Source of the DNA: Pelecanus crispus
Taxonomy: Eukaryota > Chordata > Aves > Pelecaniformes > Pelecanidae
Direction: 5' to 3'
NCBI RefSeq assembly: GCF_030463565.1
Contig: NC_134662.1
Coordinates: 2,728,001 to 2,792,000, forward strand
Length of the DNA: 64,000 nt
The notes below the pieces were generated by a model. The model was not told the DNA's origin and did not search any database. It saw only the letters and a list, made by a program, of their open reading frames with translations. Shown in pieces: positions 22,461 to 34,111 of this stretch. Position numbers and translations under genes: made by a program. Every line of letters starts with the position of its first letter. Positions within the stretch are counted from its first letter, which is position 1.

Positions 22461-25142
22461 GAAAAGATCCCTCAGCAAGTATTTATCCTAGGTAGAAGCC
22501 TGGCAGACCCTGATAAATCAGAATGTAAAGAACCATATTTTTCCTAAAATGCTGCAGTGAGGGGCACAGAAAATTTAACTGAATGTTGTTCTTCGTTTAA
22601 ACTCAAGTGACATTAATATTTCAGGAACATCCAGTGAGGTAGACAGGCATAAGTATCCTGACCCCTGCATCCTGTACAGAGAAGAGGAGAGCTTTGCCGT
22701 AGGCTTCAGTGGCTGGGTTAGTGCAGGAACAGCAACATGAGTTTTGGTGCCACACGCAGCTGCCTTTGGAGCTGCCCCTGCTGCTGGGTTGTAGTAGTAT
22801 CTTCTCACAAGGCAAATGTCCCTGGTGAGCAGTTTCCCTCTCAGGGCAGCTCTGGAATAGGTGGGTACTTGGGTTTGTGAGCAGGGTAACTCTGTGATGG
22901 GGTAAAGCAAAGTCACTGTGTTGAGCACAAGCTGCCTTATGACATCTGTTGCATGTGGATTTAGTTTGGAAGGCTGTGCAAACACCCTGCTGATCCTTTG
23001 TAGAGCCACTGAAAACACTCCTGGCTCCAGACCCATTGATCCTGAACAGCTTTTAATTAGGGTCTAACGGTACAGAGCTAAACACAGTACGTGCAGTCTC
23101 CTGCCTCGTATCCCCGAGTGCTCTTGTGGTCTGGTAACTCAGCCATGGGTCATTGCATCTAAATGAATGATGGCAAGACAAGTGAGCATGGAGCTTGTCC
23201 CCACCACCAAGGTGCAGCTGGTGTTGACAACTAACCAGAGAGGAGCTGGTATTCCAGCAGGATCCTCTGGGTTTTGGGTCTAGCAGATGGATTCATGGAG
23301 CCAATGACAGAAAAGTGTGCAGTACCTTATGCATAAGTTGGAGGAGAAGGGCTCTGGTGTTTTGCTTGCTTCTGCCTGGCCTCCCTGCATTACCTTGTGA
23401 TAGGCTTTTGCTGAAATAACAACTTGGCACACAACATCATGGGCCTAGAGATTGAATCCTGCCAGTACAGAGCATCTGGGGAGTGGCAAGCTGCAGAAAG
23501 ATTATATGAGGTATTTACGTGAGGGACTGATGGTGAGCCTGTGGCTCGAGTCCATTCCTTGACATTATTAAGAGTAGCGCAGCCCTCAGCAGGGTGCAGT
23601 AAAGGTGACACAGAGGGCTAGCGTGAGAGCACTGGCTGTGATGAATCTTACTGGAAATACGTTTATTGTGTCCTGCGCTGGCTTGGGTCCTTCTAATGGT
23701 GCTGAGCTGGTACCTTCTCAGGAAGGACTGAAACCTGCTGAGCAGGTTCAATGCTGCTCTGAACAACATGCCTTCTCATTTCTGCCCCCCTCGCTGCTCC
23801 TGGTGGTGAAGTGGCTGACAACTCTTATTTCCAACCACAAAATGACGGTGTTTATGTAACAAAAACATCTGCATTTATGCTTTGCCACTTAAAAATAAAT
23901 GTAGTAGCTGAGCTCAAAGTTTAGCAGCAGTTATTTTTTGCAATGCCTAGAGACTCCCTGAAAGATCACAGCCACTGCCTACACTGCATAGGAGTGCACA
24001 GTCTTTGTCCTGAAAAGCCCAGGAAGAAGGAAAGGCAGGGGGAGGAGGAGATAGAGGCAAACTGAGGAGAGGAAGACTGTTGTGTGTGCAGTTGTGATCA
24101 GGTCAGGTATAGAGCTCCAAAATCTTGTTCCTTGGCTCCTGATGTACAGGGCTCTGCAGCTGCTGGGCTATGATGCCTTCCTCATGGGGTGCCAACTTTT
24201 TGTACTGTACTTGGTAGGGTGCTGGGTTATCAGGTCCACTGGGGAGGGAGACGAGCTGTCTAGAGGTAGCATGGGGGTGCTCACCCACCTGCTGGCCAAG
24301 CTCCCGTTAAGAGTTCCTCTTAAATGCTTCATATGAGTTAAAACCTGATTTGGTGAAAATACATTGCGTCTGACTTGTAGACTAGTGCTTTGCTGCTGGT
24401 TGGGTTTCAGTCCTTTAATCATTCTGCCTTAATTTAGCCTTGAGAGGAAACCTGTGGCTCCGGCAGTAACATCTCCCTACTGAGCATCGGCTCTCCTCTG
24501 CTTTGGTCATTGAGCTGTTTCACATGGTAGACACTGTCAGACCTTGATTGGTCTGTCCAAAGCTACCTGGCTTCTCCTCTGTCTACTATACAAGATGTAT
24601 TTTTAAGGTATTCTTATTCTGGAGAATATCTCTATGCAGATGTGGTACTTCATAAGCTTATTCTAGTTTATAATCCTCCTCTGAAGCCATCCCCAGAGCT
24701 CTCCAAGTCCCTCTTGGAGAGGAGGACGGGGACGGGGAAGCAGGCAGTTGCCTTCAAGCCAGTACTGAGCTAGGTCGTACTGGTGCTGTGTCAGTGCCAT
24801 GTGTTGGTTGCCTGAGCTTTGGCCCGGACAGAGGCTTCCATGTGCCCTGAGCTGCCCCATAACTGTAGATGGCCACTGGATGGGGGTTCTGCTTGGGGGC
24901 ATGTTGGGTGTATGATACAGCTCATGTGTATGGAGCCATCCTTGCTGCAGTGGCACTCTGAGCATCTCCAAAGCAGATGTTAGAGATGGTTCATCCTCAT
25001 CTTCCAATGCAGCTACCCCCACTATGGGACACGGCAGCTTTTGTGCTCTGCGGTGCTGGTGCAGGAGCGCCCGAAACAGGAGGGCCCGAAACAGGGAGAC
25101 AACCTTCTCTAGCACTTCTAGAGGGGATGTAGGCAGGCAGAG

Positions 25143-25169
25143 TATAAATAGCCAACTCAAAAGTTGGCT
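25143..25169 (+). promoter_or_regulatory. TATA box overlapped by a short hairpin
   Basis: TATAAATAG at 25143-25151, then AGCCAACT/AGTTGGCT (25150-25157 and 25162-25169), an 8-bp inverted repeat with a 4-base loop. No gene is recognised downstream. Confidence 0.25.
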
Positions 25170-25619
25170 GAGACACCAAAGCAACTTCTCTGTGCTTGCA
25201 GTTAAGTGCTATGGGCTCTAATGGTCATGAGTCACTGGATTTCTCAATCTCGCTTTGAAAGCCCAGGTGAAGGGGGCTAGCAGCAGATCCAAACATGACA
25301 AAATGAATGTGTTCACCACCGGCGCTGCGGTTGTAGCGCTTTCTTTTATGAACAGAATATTACTGTAAGTAGAGTGGATGAAAGCTGCTGCCAGGTGGGG
25401 AAGAGGCTGGCAGAGCACTGGGTGCACTCACTGCTTCTCAGACATACAAAGATGAGTTTTGTTTACACAGAACAGACCAAAGCATAGTTCCTGCAGTTTA
25501 AAAATGAAAACATTTAAAAAAAAAAAAGAAATACCACCCATGTAGTTCAGTACTGGTGGCGAACATGATCACAGCACCCTGGTGCTATTGAGATTACTTA
25601 TTTCAGTAGGTGATTTGAT

Positions 25620-26065
25620 ACTAGAAGTGTTGGAAACATTGCAAGTTCAGGAGAGAGCGATAAAAGCTATGAAGGGCCTGACTGGACTGATTAATGAGTA
25701 CAGCTCTTAAGGATGGAGTGCACACATTAGTTGTTGACCAAGTGTGACAGGGGAAAATTTGAGAGCAAGGTAGAAGAGCATGATCAACTTGCAGAGAGGA
25801 AAAGCTGTTTTGGATGTGCCCATAAGATGATATGGGGATAAAGGAGACGATACTCATCAGTGGAAAGTAAGTCTGGCTATCAAGAAACAGTTCCTAACAA
25901 GAAGATCCTTCAGGATGTGGAACAGGGGGAACAGTGGAAGTCCCATTGCTAGTCACTTAACACTGGATCAGAAAATGTACTGTAGGGAACAATCCTCTAC
26001 AGGCAGGAAGAAAGTGGGATGAGCTAATAGGACTTTCCCATATCTAATTTCTGCAATTCTGAGTT
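25620..26065 (+). repeat. Old CR1-like LINE fragment
   Basis: Reads as decayed CR1 3' sequence: aggagagagcgataaaagct, then cagttcctaacaagaagatc, then gatgagctaataggactttc and aatttctgcaattctgag. No octamer repeats remain. Confidence 0.5.
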
Positions 26066-29000
26066 CCATTAGGGAAAATAATACTTTCAATTTCTTTCTC
26101 TAGCCAATGTAATTTCCAGTTCAGCCAATATTCTGTGGAAAACTGAAAAACACTGAATGCAGAAGCATTTTGCTTCCACTGTTGACATTTTTGGTGGTCT
26201 TTTGTTGAACATCAGTGTCCGAAATGAGAATGAAGTCCTCTACTTGCTTGCAGACTAGGGTTACATGCACAGCAGTCAATATTCTCCTGCACATTTTTGT
26301 GATCAGCTATGTGACGACTAAGGTGAAAAAATAGCTCATTCTCCATGGTCTGGTAAGTTCTTAGCTTTTGTCCTGTCTATGCTGTCAATGGGAGGTTGCA
26401 TTAATCAATGTCTACCCATGCTCAGTCTGTTCTCAGCCTGGGAAAAATGCACCATCTCCCTTAACTTTTCCACCAAGCAAAACTAACTTTGAACTAACCT
26501 TCCAGCTGAGCATCCTGTTGCAAGCACCCATTCTCTTTTCTTTCTAGGGTGCAAGACACTAAAATGAGCAGCAGAGGGTTAATGCTGTCTTACAGAAAAC
26601 CTTCTGGTCACTTAGTTTCTGCTTCACCCTCCTGCAATCTCCCCTTGTCAGCTGGATGTGCGAGATGCCAATAACCCATCAAAACAAATTCTCCAAGGAG
26701 ACCATTGTGGTTCAAGGAACAGGGCTTTGTGCTGCAGAGCCCTCTAAGCTGCTGGATTGCATCCAGCCATGGTGGGACAGGCTGGATGCTCCTGCCTGAC
26801 AGTTGTTTGGGCACTGCTAGCAGAATTGTTGTTGCTCTCAGAGCCTGCTTCATAGCGGGTGTGTCTCGGCAGCAATAATTAGTTGCAAATAGGCTTTTCT
26901 TCAGCACTCTCAGCAGAGACTGAGTGGAAATCCTTCCAGGTCCCAGGGAAGCCAGGGCACTGGCAGCTGCGCAGGGCATGTCCTGCCCTGTGTGGTCCCA
27001 GCTGAGTTCCCAGAAGTGCCCCGTGCAGTTTAACTCTGCCCTTGTAACATGATTTTGGAGAGGTGCAGGCAGCACTGAACACACCTGAAAATTTTGCCTG
27101 TGCCTCTGGCACCTATTGCCACATTTTGCTGTGGCTGTAGGGCTTTTCTCTAGACTATTGTTTGTTCCTGCATCAAAACTATGTTCCTCGGGGCACTATT
27201 TGCTGGCTCCTTTCCCGGCCGCTTGCCACAGCGCTGGAGTCTGTGCTGAGTACCCATCTGCTCAGTTTGACTCTGGCAGGACCCTCGCCAAGACCCCCCT
27301 GTCCTTTATCACTTGACGTGACAATGGCTACAGGACCGTGAACATCTGATGTAGGATTTGGGGAGGACGATTCTTCCACTGGTTTGTAGAAATGTGCATC
27401 GTCTCACACTCCTCCCTAGAGCTGTATTAACTTAAAAAAATAAAGCTCTAGTTGTCATATAATATTTATGCTGGGTACTCCCACCTCTGCCATCTTAGCT
27501 CTGCACATGAAAGATTATAATCTCCTCAGATAAGAAATGAGGGGCAAACCATACATGTATGTCTTCACAAATAATCTTCAGGATCTGCACAGACACCTCA
27601 CAGGAAAAGGGTCATGATTTTCACTCAAAAAAAATCTTGTTAACTTTCCACCTGCCCTGCAGATCTCAACAACGCTTTAGATTCCAGTGTGATCTGCTCC
27701 AGAGCTGCACACTGGGAGTTTTCTAATGAGATGCAGAAGAGGCAGGTAGGAGCAGGATAGCAGATGGGCAAGGAAAAAAACTGAATAATCTGTTCTTCAC
27801 TGGCCCAACCTATCATAACTTTGTTACTTAGTAGGGTTCTGCTGAGCGATTATTTAGAAGCTTTTCACAAATAAGTTCTTTTTTTTTTTAAGACTCTAAG
27901 GGTTTAAAATACTCAGCTGGCTTCAGTCTCCTGTTCTTTCTGGCCAAAATGAGAGAGAACCTGGGCAAAATGTGGTTGTGTTGGGCATCTTGGATGCAGA
28001 AGAACCTTCTCTGAGATTTGAGCTTGGGATTTGAGTCAATGACTGAGAGATGATGGGTCTGGTATCTCCTCCAGCTTTGTCATCTACTTTTCTGTCCAGT
28101 TAATTGTTGACAGGCAGCAACAACTCTAAGTGCTTGGCAGAGTGGCTTTTTTTGGTCAAGTCCTCATAAAATAAGGTTTGAGACTATGTTCACTAATATT
28201 AACCAGGTGCTTGAGTACTCATAGTTAGTGGATAACATAACCCCAGAAACGGCAGCTCAGTTGTTTTGCTGCTCAGTCGTTTCTGCCTTGCAGTTTTGCA
28301 GCTCATCCCAGCGCTGGCTGACCCAGGACCCTTCCAGCAGCCCCGGGCAGAATCCAGTGCATCCCTACGACTCCATCCCGCTGCAGTGCTAGTGGAGATC
28401 TGAGCAGCCCTGCCAACGCTCCCGGTGGATGAACTGGAAGGCTCAGTGTTCTGCTTCGGGCTTTTAACTCTTGCGACAGATGATTATTCTCAGTATGTGG
28501 CCAGGAAGGCTTTAAAATTGCTCTGGTCTGCTTTGTAACCTTGCTGTGCGTCAGTGCTCTCAGCTGGAAAACCTGGCAGGTAGTGAGCGATTCTCCTAAG
28601 AGCCAGGACTGTTCCCTGTCCCTTCAAAGGCTTTACCCCAGGCTTTGTCCAGGGTGAGGAGAACTTTGGTCCTTGAAAATGTGCTGATGGTGAATGTGCT
28701 CTGCACCCATGTGCCACCTTTCAATTCTTCTATATTTCTAGGCAGCTGAGGGGTGACATTGATGATCCCTCTCCCACATATGAGGAATTTGAGGGAGACA
28801 GAAGAGCTCATGCCCCAGTAATGCCATGGGCTGGACTTCTTCCAAGTAACACACTTGCTTTTGCATTATGCTCCCTATCACAAGAAGCACATTGCCTCTC
28901 TAGATGATGTAGGATGGGCCTTGGAAAAATAGTCAGTTTGTCATCTTTATGCATGCTTTATTATGGCCAATGAGGCTCAGAATTGAAGTTTCTTATGCTG

Positions 29001-29160
29001 TTTTAAAATCCCATGGAATTTTCAGGAAAGTACAGCATTATCTGAAGCCTCTTACCCCATTTATTATGCCAGATGCCTAAATCTGTTTGAGCTATTAACT
29101 CGCTGCAATAATTGTGTGTTGTCTCATCCCCTCAGGAGTCCCCAGAAGATGAAATTAACC
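26066..29160. other. Intergenic, nothing recognised
   Basis: No coding exon, RNA gene or clear repeat seen. Only short A and T runs. Confidence 0.5.
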
Positions 29161-29161
29161 T

Positions 29162-29247
29162 AGACTTGGTAATGTAGGTTAATGGTTGGACTGGATGATC
29201 TTAAAGGCCTTTTCCAACCTAAACGATTCTATGATTCTATGATTCTA
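29162..29247 (+). repeat. CR1 3' end, about 86 bp
   Basis: ggttaatggttggactggat, then gatcttaaaggccttttcc and three ATTCTATG-type octamers. A strongly 5'-truncated CR1 copy. Confidence 0.93.
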
Positions 29248-29249
29248 AA

Positions 29250-32100
29250 TTATTACTTTCTGATGTATTTTAGGATCATTCAGAACTAAAAAGAGCCATG
29301 TATATGTCCCAAGGTACAAGTGACAGGTCTTGCGTAAAGTTTCAACTTCTATAGCATCCATACTGTGTGGCTTATGCGCATCTGTGCCTGCTCAAGTAAT
29401 TCTGTCATCAGCTGAGAGAAGTTTATAAACCCTCCTACCATCCCTTCAGGTCCAGATTAGCTACGCAGTTGCTAATAGCTTCAGTGCAGTGAGGGTGGTT
29501 TTTTGCATGCTCAGTAGTAGTGTCTGAGTACTGCAGAGGATTGCTGCGTTCTGATGCATCTGCAGAAGGTCCTGGGTGAATCAGCTGCTCAGCTCATGCA
29601 GGATCCAGCTAATGGCACGGAGAAGCGTGTAGTAGCTGTAGCTGTCTTTAACACTATTGCCCGCAAAGATACTGCATTAGCGTTGCACTGGGTGACCGCA
29701 GCCAGAAGTTTCCACTCCCGAAGCCGGCTCAGATATCTCTGCACGGTGAACATAGTACAGAGGCCAGCACTGATCACCAGAATGCAGAAAATTAGGCACC
29801 TTGAGCCTGTTGGAGGCCAAAGGCTGTTACGCAGGCTGGCTTAAGCGGCTTCAGCCCTCTGTGACTTACGAAACTAGGTCTTTGGCTAGGCTGCCCTGGT
29901 ATGAACTGGGAGATGATGGCAGTTAGCAATCCTGTTCCTTTCAACAGTCAGAAGCAGTTTGAGGTCACGCTTCACCAGGGTCTTCTGAAAATGCTCTGTT
30001 AGGTGATGAATTTAAGGTCCCCACGCTTGCTCTTTGGCACTTGCTACTCACTGAAGTAGCCACGGGGAAGTGGGAGATGGTCCTTGTATTGCCAAGGGCA
30101 TGTTTACCATCCCAGGAAGTATCTTCCCAGCTCTGCAGAAAAGGGCCAGAGCAGTGGTAAGCTACGCTGTTTCTGACTGGAGCCAAGGGCACTGCACTGG
30201 CAGACCTGGCAGTTATAAGCTAGGCAAATAATCTAGAAAGACAGCTCAGAGTCTATCTGCAACTCAACAGCAAAGTTTATTGAGCATCAGTTGTTCTGTT
30301 TGGAGTTTTAAAAGACAAAAGATGAATCTGAGCAGCTTGAAATCTAATCTGCAACAAGGAGGGGAATTCTGCAAGATCGAGCTGAGCTTCCAAAATCACA
30401 GGTGTAAAATATTGTCCTGATGGTTAGTGACAGTCTTGATAGGTCTTCATCAGAGTGGGAGTGCAAACTTTGCCTCATAGCTGTTGTTCAGGATTTCTTA
30501 GAACACTATTTCAAAGCAGAGTGAGACTATTCCTGTACTGGTGTATGTTACGAGGATTAAACATAAACTTCAGACTGTGCAGGATAACAGGGTGGTCATA
30601 GGAAATTCCTGAAGAGGAAATTCTGAAGAGGAAAATTAATACCACTGGAGGCAGGGGAAGCTAAAGACTTTGAATTCACTAGTTCTGTTCGTCTTGCAAA
30701 AGCTTATTAGCTCTGAAGGGTAAGTATGTGTTTGCATGTGACCAGCATGCCTTTGGGCAAAGCATGTGACGTGCAAGTGGTAGTGGAAGTTTGCATTCAC
30801 AATCAGTCATTTCCTATGTGAAAAGGTCTGTTCTGAGTGTTGAAATGCTCCCCTAACAGACAGCTTGCTATCTCTATTTTCCAAGTATAAAACTGAGGCA
30901 TAGACAAATAATGGGCTAGATCTGCACAGGGCTTTTTGTTTATTTTAAATAATAACAGCGAAGGCTTTTTTGTTCCAATTATCTGAATAGGATCTAGGGA
31001 AGTAGAGTTATCTAAGACCTTAGTTCATGCTTTATCCTTACTGCCTCTGTATGGAGTTTGTAGAAAGCTGCCCATGTTCTCCACAGCCCCTGGTATCTGC
31101 TGTGTTCTGGGCTCTCTCCAGCCTGGCCCCAGTCTCTGCTGTGCCCATTCAGTTCCATACCCAGCAGGGCCTTTCCTGGCACCTCTGGGGATATTACAAG
31201 ACTAAGTAAGCACATCCAGTGATCAAAACTGTGCTTAAAAATGCATATTCCTGCACTGGTGAGGAAAGGACCAAACAAGTATTACATTTTAATTCATAAC
31301 CAAGTCTGTTTGATATAGCCCATCTAACGTTACTGCATGAGTTAGCAGAGATTCCTGGGAAAGCAAGTGCTAAAAGTGTGGGGGGCTTTAAATTACTTGG
31401 TAACAGCTACCAGTACTTTTGTGTATTTGCAACCCTCCAGGTTAATTTTCTGCATTGCCCCTTGTAGTGCTTGCCCTACTAACAGCTCCTTTGTGCATCC
31501 TTCTGTTCCCAGTCATGTTACTCAACTCAGACCCACACAAGTGTTAGCTGGTGAAAAAAATTCATCTCAGTGGCTTCCTTTGCCATTGGCATCTCTGCTT
31601 TTGTGCTGCCAGTCCCACCTGCTCGGGGCTTGTATGAGTCAAAGCTTGGCTTAACTGACATATCTGTTGTCCCTTCTGACCACATTGGCACTCTCAGGCT
31701 TTTGCTGCTCAAGCCAAGTTTTACGTAGCTGGTTGAGTGGGCTTAGATCATGTACAGAGCCTGTAGGTTTCAGGTTCAAAGGTTTTCTGCTCTTCGTGAA
31801 GCCAGTTGCCTTACTGGGCAGTACAGAGACTGTGGCATAATCCTCGCTATCTGAGAGTTCTCAGGAAACCCTCTTTCTAGTTAAGGTCTTAATGGGAATT
31901 AACTTTTAAAGTCATTAAACACCCACATGCCTATATGTGTGGATTCTAAATACTGCTGTGGCATCATCCATGTTTCTTTAGGAAATCCTATTCCTGGGAT
32001 CATCAGCAAGCTTTTCAGAGACTTGGGCCCCTTCTCTTCTCAAGAGGAAAAAGGATGATGAAAGGTTGAAAATCCAAAAATTGTAAATATATCAGAAAGC
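29250..32100. other. Intergenic, nothing recognised apart from a weak SINE remnant
   Basis: No coding exon recognised. A possible MIR-like core is listed at 30.9 kb. Confidence 0.5.
30875..30945 (+). repeat. Possible MIR-like SINE core
   Basis: tattttccaagtataaaact followed by gaggcatagacaaataat resembles the 'cattttacagatgaggaaactgaggcacagag' part of MIR. Short and diverged. Confidence 0.35.
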
Positions 32101-32109
32101 ATAACCTTG

Positions 32110-32330
32110 TAGATCAGTTTGTTTATTCCCCTGCCAGTGAAGGAGCCTTCTGCCTGATCCTTTCTCCAGTCCCCTCTCTAGTTCTGCCCATGTGATGGGT
32201 TTCCCTTGTGTCCCTGTGGTGTTTATTCCACAGCCCAACAGATCTGCCCATTAGGAAATGTTTTCTGAGGTTTAATCTCAACTTTCCTTTGTTCTAGTTT
32301 ATTCCGTAACACCACGGACTGTGCTTGAAT
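32110..32330 (-). repeat. Old CR1-like fragment, antisense
   Basis: ttccacagcccaacagatct, then ttaggaaatgttttctgagg and tttaatctcaactttccttt resemble antisense CR1 3' coding sequence. Strongly decayed. Confidence 0.4.
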
Positions 32331-33860
32331 TGATGGGACTTGGAACTGTGCCTGTTTTCACAGAAAAGTGCAGAGCAATAACAGATGAGATGACAAAGAA
32401 ATTAAGGGAAGTAAATGTGAGTTTGCCAGACGCCTCTTGTTTTTGAGTATACTTGCTGTTATATTTGTCAGTAGGAATTCTCTGAAGTCCTTCTCAAGTA
32501 TTCGGAGCATTATTCAGCAGGTGCCAAGTATCCTAAGTCTTCCCACATTGCCACCGAGGCCGTTTAAAGAGAAACTTCCAGAGACAAGTTTTGATGTCAT
32601 GTCCAGAGGTAAAGGGAAGAGAACAGCTGGCCCTGAATATTGGACTACAAGCCATCATTTCATCTTTTTCTGACCTATCTAAATCCGCCCTCCCAACTTC
32701 AAAAAGTATATGATGCCCCCTAACTTACAGCAGTTTTTTTCCTGAACCACTGGAGTAATCAGTGGAAAAGCTAGAGCAGTTGCACGATGAATTAATGTGG
32801 GCCTATTAACACCAACATTTCACAGGATCTCCCCTCCTGCCTCTAAACCCCTGATGCTACCAGGGTATGCGGAAAAGTACGCGACAAGGAACAAAGCAGC
32901 CATGTCGTGTAACCGCTACCCAAGATACCGACAGCAAAAAAAGTGCCTCTTACCTGGTTTGCAGGTGGGCAGGATGTCTTGTTGGGGCTTCGTTACAGCA
33001 ATTTTGAAGAAAGAAAGGAAAGAAGAGGGAAAATGTTCTTCGGCGAGTGAGAAATGTGTCGATTATGGAAGATGAGAGGGGAACGGGCCACACCATCCAG
33101 TGAGCTGTCTGTCATTCGCTAACCTCCGTTTGCTCGTTTCTTTGAAATGTGACCTATTTCCTTGTTGCACAGGAAAGGAAAGAAGAGAAAATAAAAGCTG
33201 TGTAGCTCTGAAGAGTGAAAGAGCCCTGAGACCTTCTCAGTGCCAGGGCATGGGTCTCCTATGGAAGAAAACAAATCAGAGGAAGGCAGTGAAGAGCTGT
33301 CGTTATTTAAACAAATGTGTTGGGGGAAGACATTGCCTGGAGGGCAACACTGTCATCTTGCCCATTGTCTCTTCTTGCCCATTGAACAGACCTTCATGGG
33401 GAAGTGAGCCTTTTTGCACCAGTATCTCTGCCATACCATGGTGTGTCCCTTGGAAGTCACAAGGGGGTAAGGAGAGCTTAGTTTCTTTGGATTTGCCGCA
33501 TCCAGGCCAGAGGCTACTGAGAAAGGCCCTCTGTGTAGGGCTGCTTTGGAGTGATGGTTTTTGACAGTCAAGACCTAGGCTCAGTAACCCAAGAAGCCTC
33601 TCCTAGACTGTTTTTCCTGCTCTGCTTTCTGATTAGCTCTTTGTAGTGCCTAAATGGCCATAACGCGAACAGCTGGGCTGGGAACCATCCAACACCAGTC
33701 CCACCAAATGGTGCTTATTTCTGGCAGGGTTTTCACCTGCTCATCAGGGATGTGTCTCCCTTTCCAGAAAGGAAAAGTTTCCATGTTTCATCACCACCCA
33801 CGGTAAACAGCTCACTGCCACTTGACAGCTCATTAGCCTGGAAGAGATGGGTAAAGAGAT
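32331..33860. other. Intergenic, nothing recognised
   Basis: No family resemblance in any frame, including the 154-codon frame at 33100-33564. Confidence 0.5.
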
Positions 33861-33947
33861 GGGACATGGTTTAGTAGGCATGGTGGTGTTGGGTTGATGG
33901 TTGGACTGATGATCTGAGAGGTCCTTTCCAACCTTAATGATTCCTAG
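33861..33947 (+). repeat. CR1 3' end, short stub
   Basis: gggacatggtttagtaggca, then ggtggtgttgggttgatgg and ctttccaaccttaatgatt: the CR1 3' UTR, truncated to about 90 bp with a degraded tail. Confidence 0.9.
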
Positions 33948-34020
33948 TTTTACTTTCATTAAAAAACAATCCAGCCACCAAGCCAGGAAACACGAAATTA
34001 ATTATTACTCTACCCTTAAC

Positions 34021-34111
34021 TGGTTTAGTGGTGGACTTGGTAGTGTTAGGTTAATGGTTGGACTGGATGATCTTAAAGGTCTTTTCCAACCTAAACAATT
34101 CGATGATTCTA
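34021..34111 (+). repeat. CR1 3' end, second stub
   Basis: tagtgttaggttaatggttg, then gactggatgatcttaaagg and ccaacctaaacaattcgat. Same orientation as the stub 74 bp before it, but with different base changes, so a separate insertion. Confidence 0.9.

Larger units (their letters stand above)
19750..25600. other. Intergenic, nothing recognised apart from listed items
   Basis: Frames of up to 173 codons occur (for example minus strand 24663-25184) but show no family resemblance or exon-like boundaries. A MIR-like remnant lies near 22.4 kb and a TATA box near 25.14 kb. Confidence 0.5.

Noticed and set aside
24663-25184. 173-codon minus-strand frame as a gene
   Set aside because: No family resemblance, no exon boundaries, composition like neighbouring non-coding DNA.
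29554-29844. 96-codon plus-strand frame as a small gene
   Set aside because: No homology recognised and a competing frame on the other strand; nothing supports transcription.
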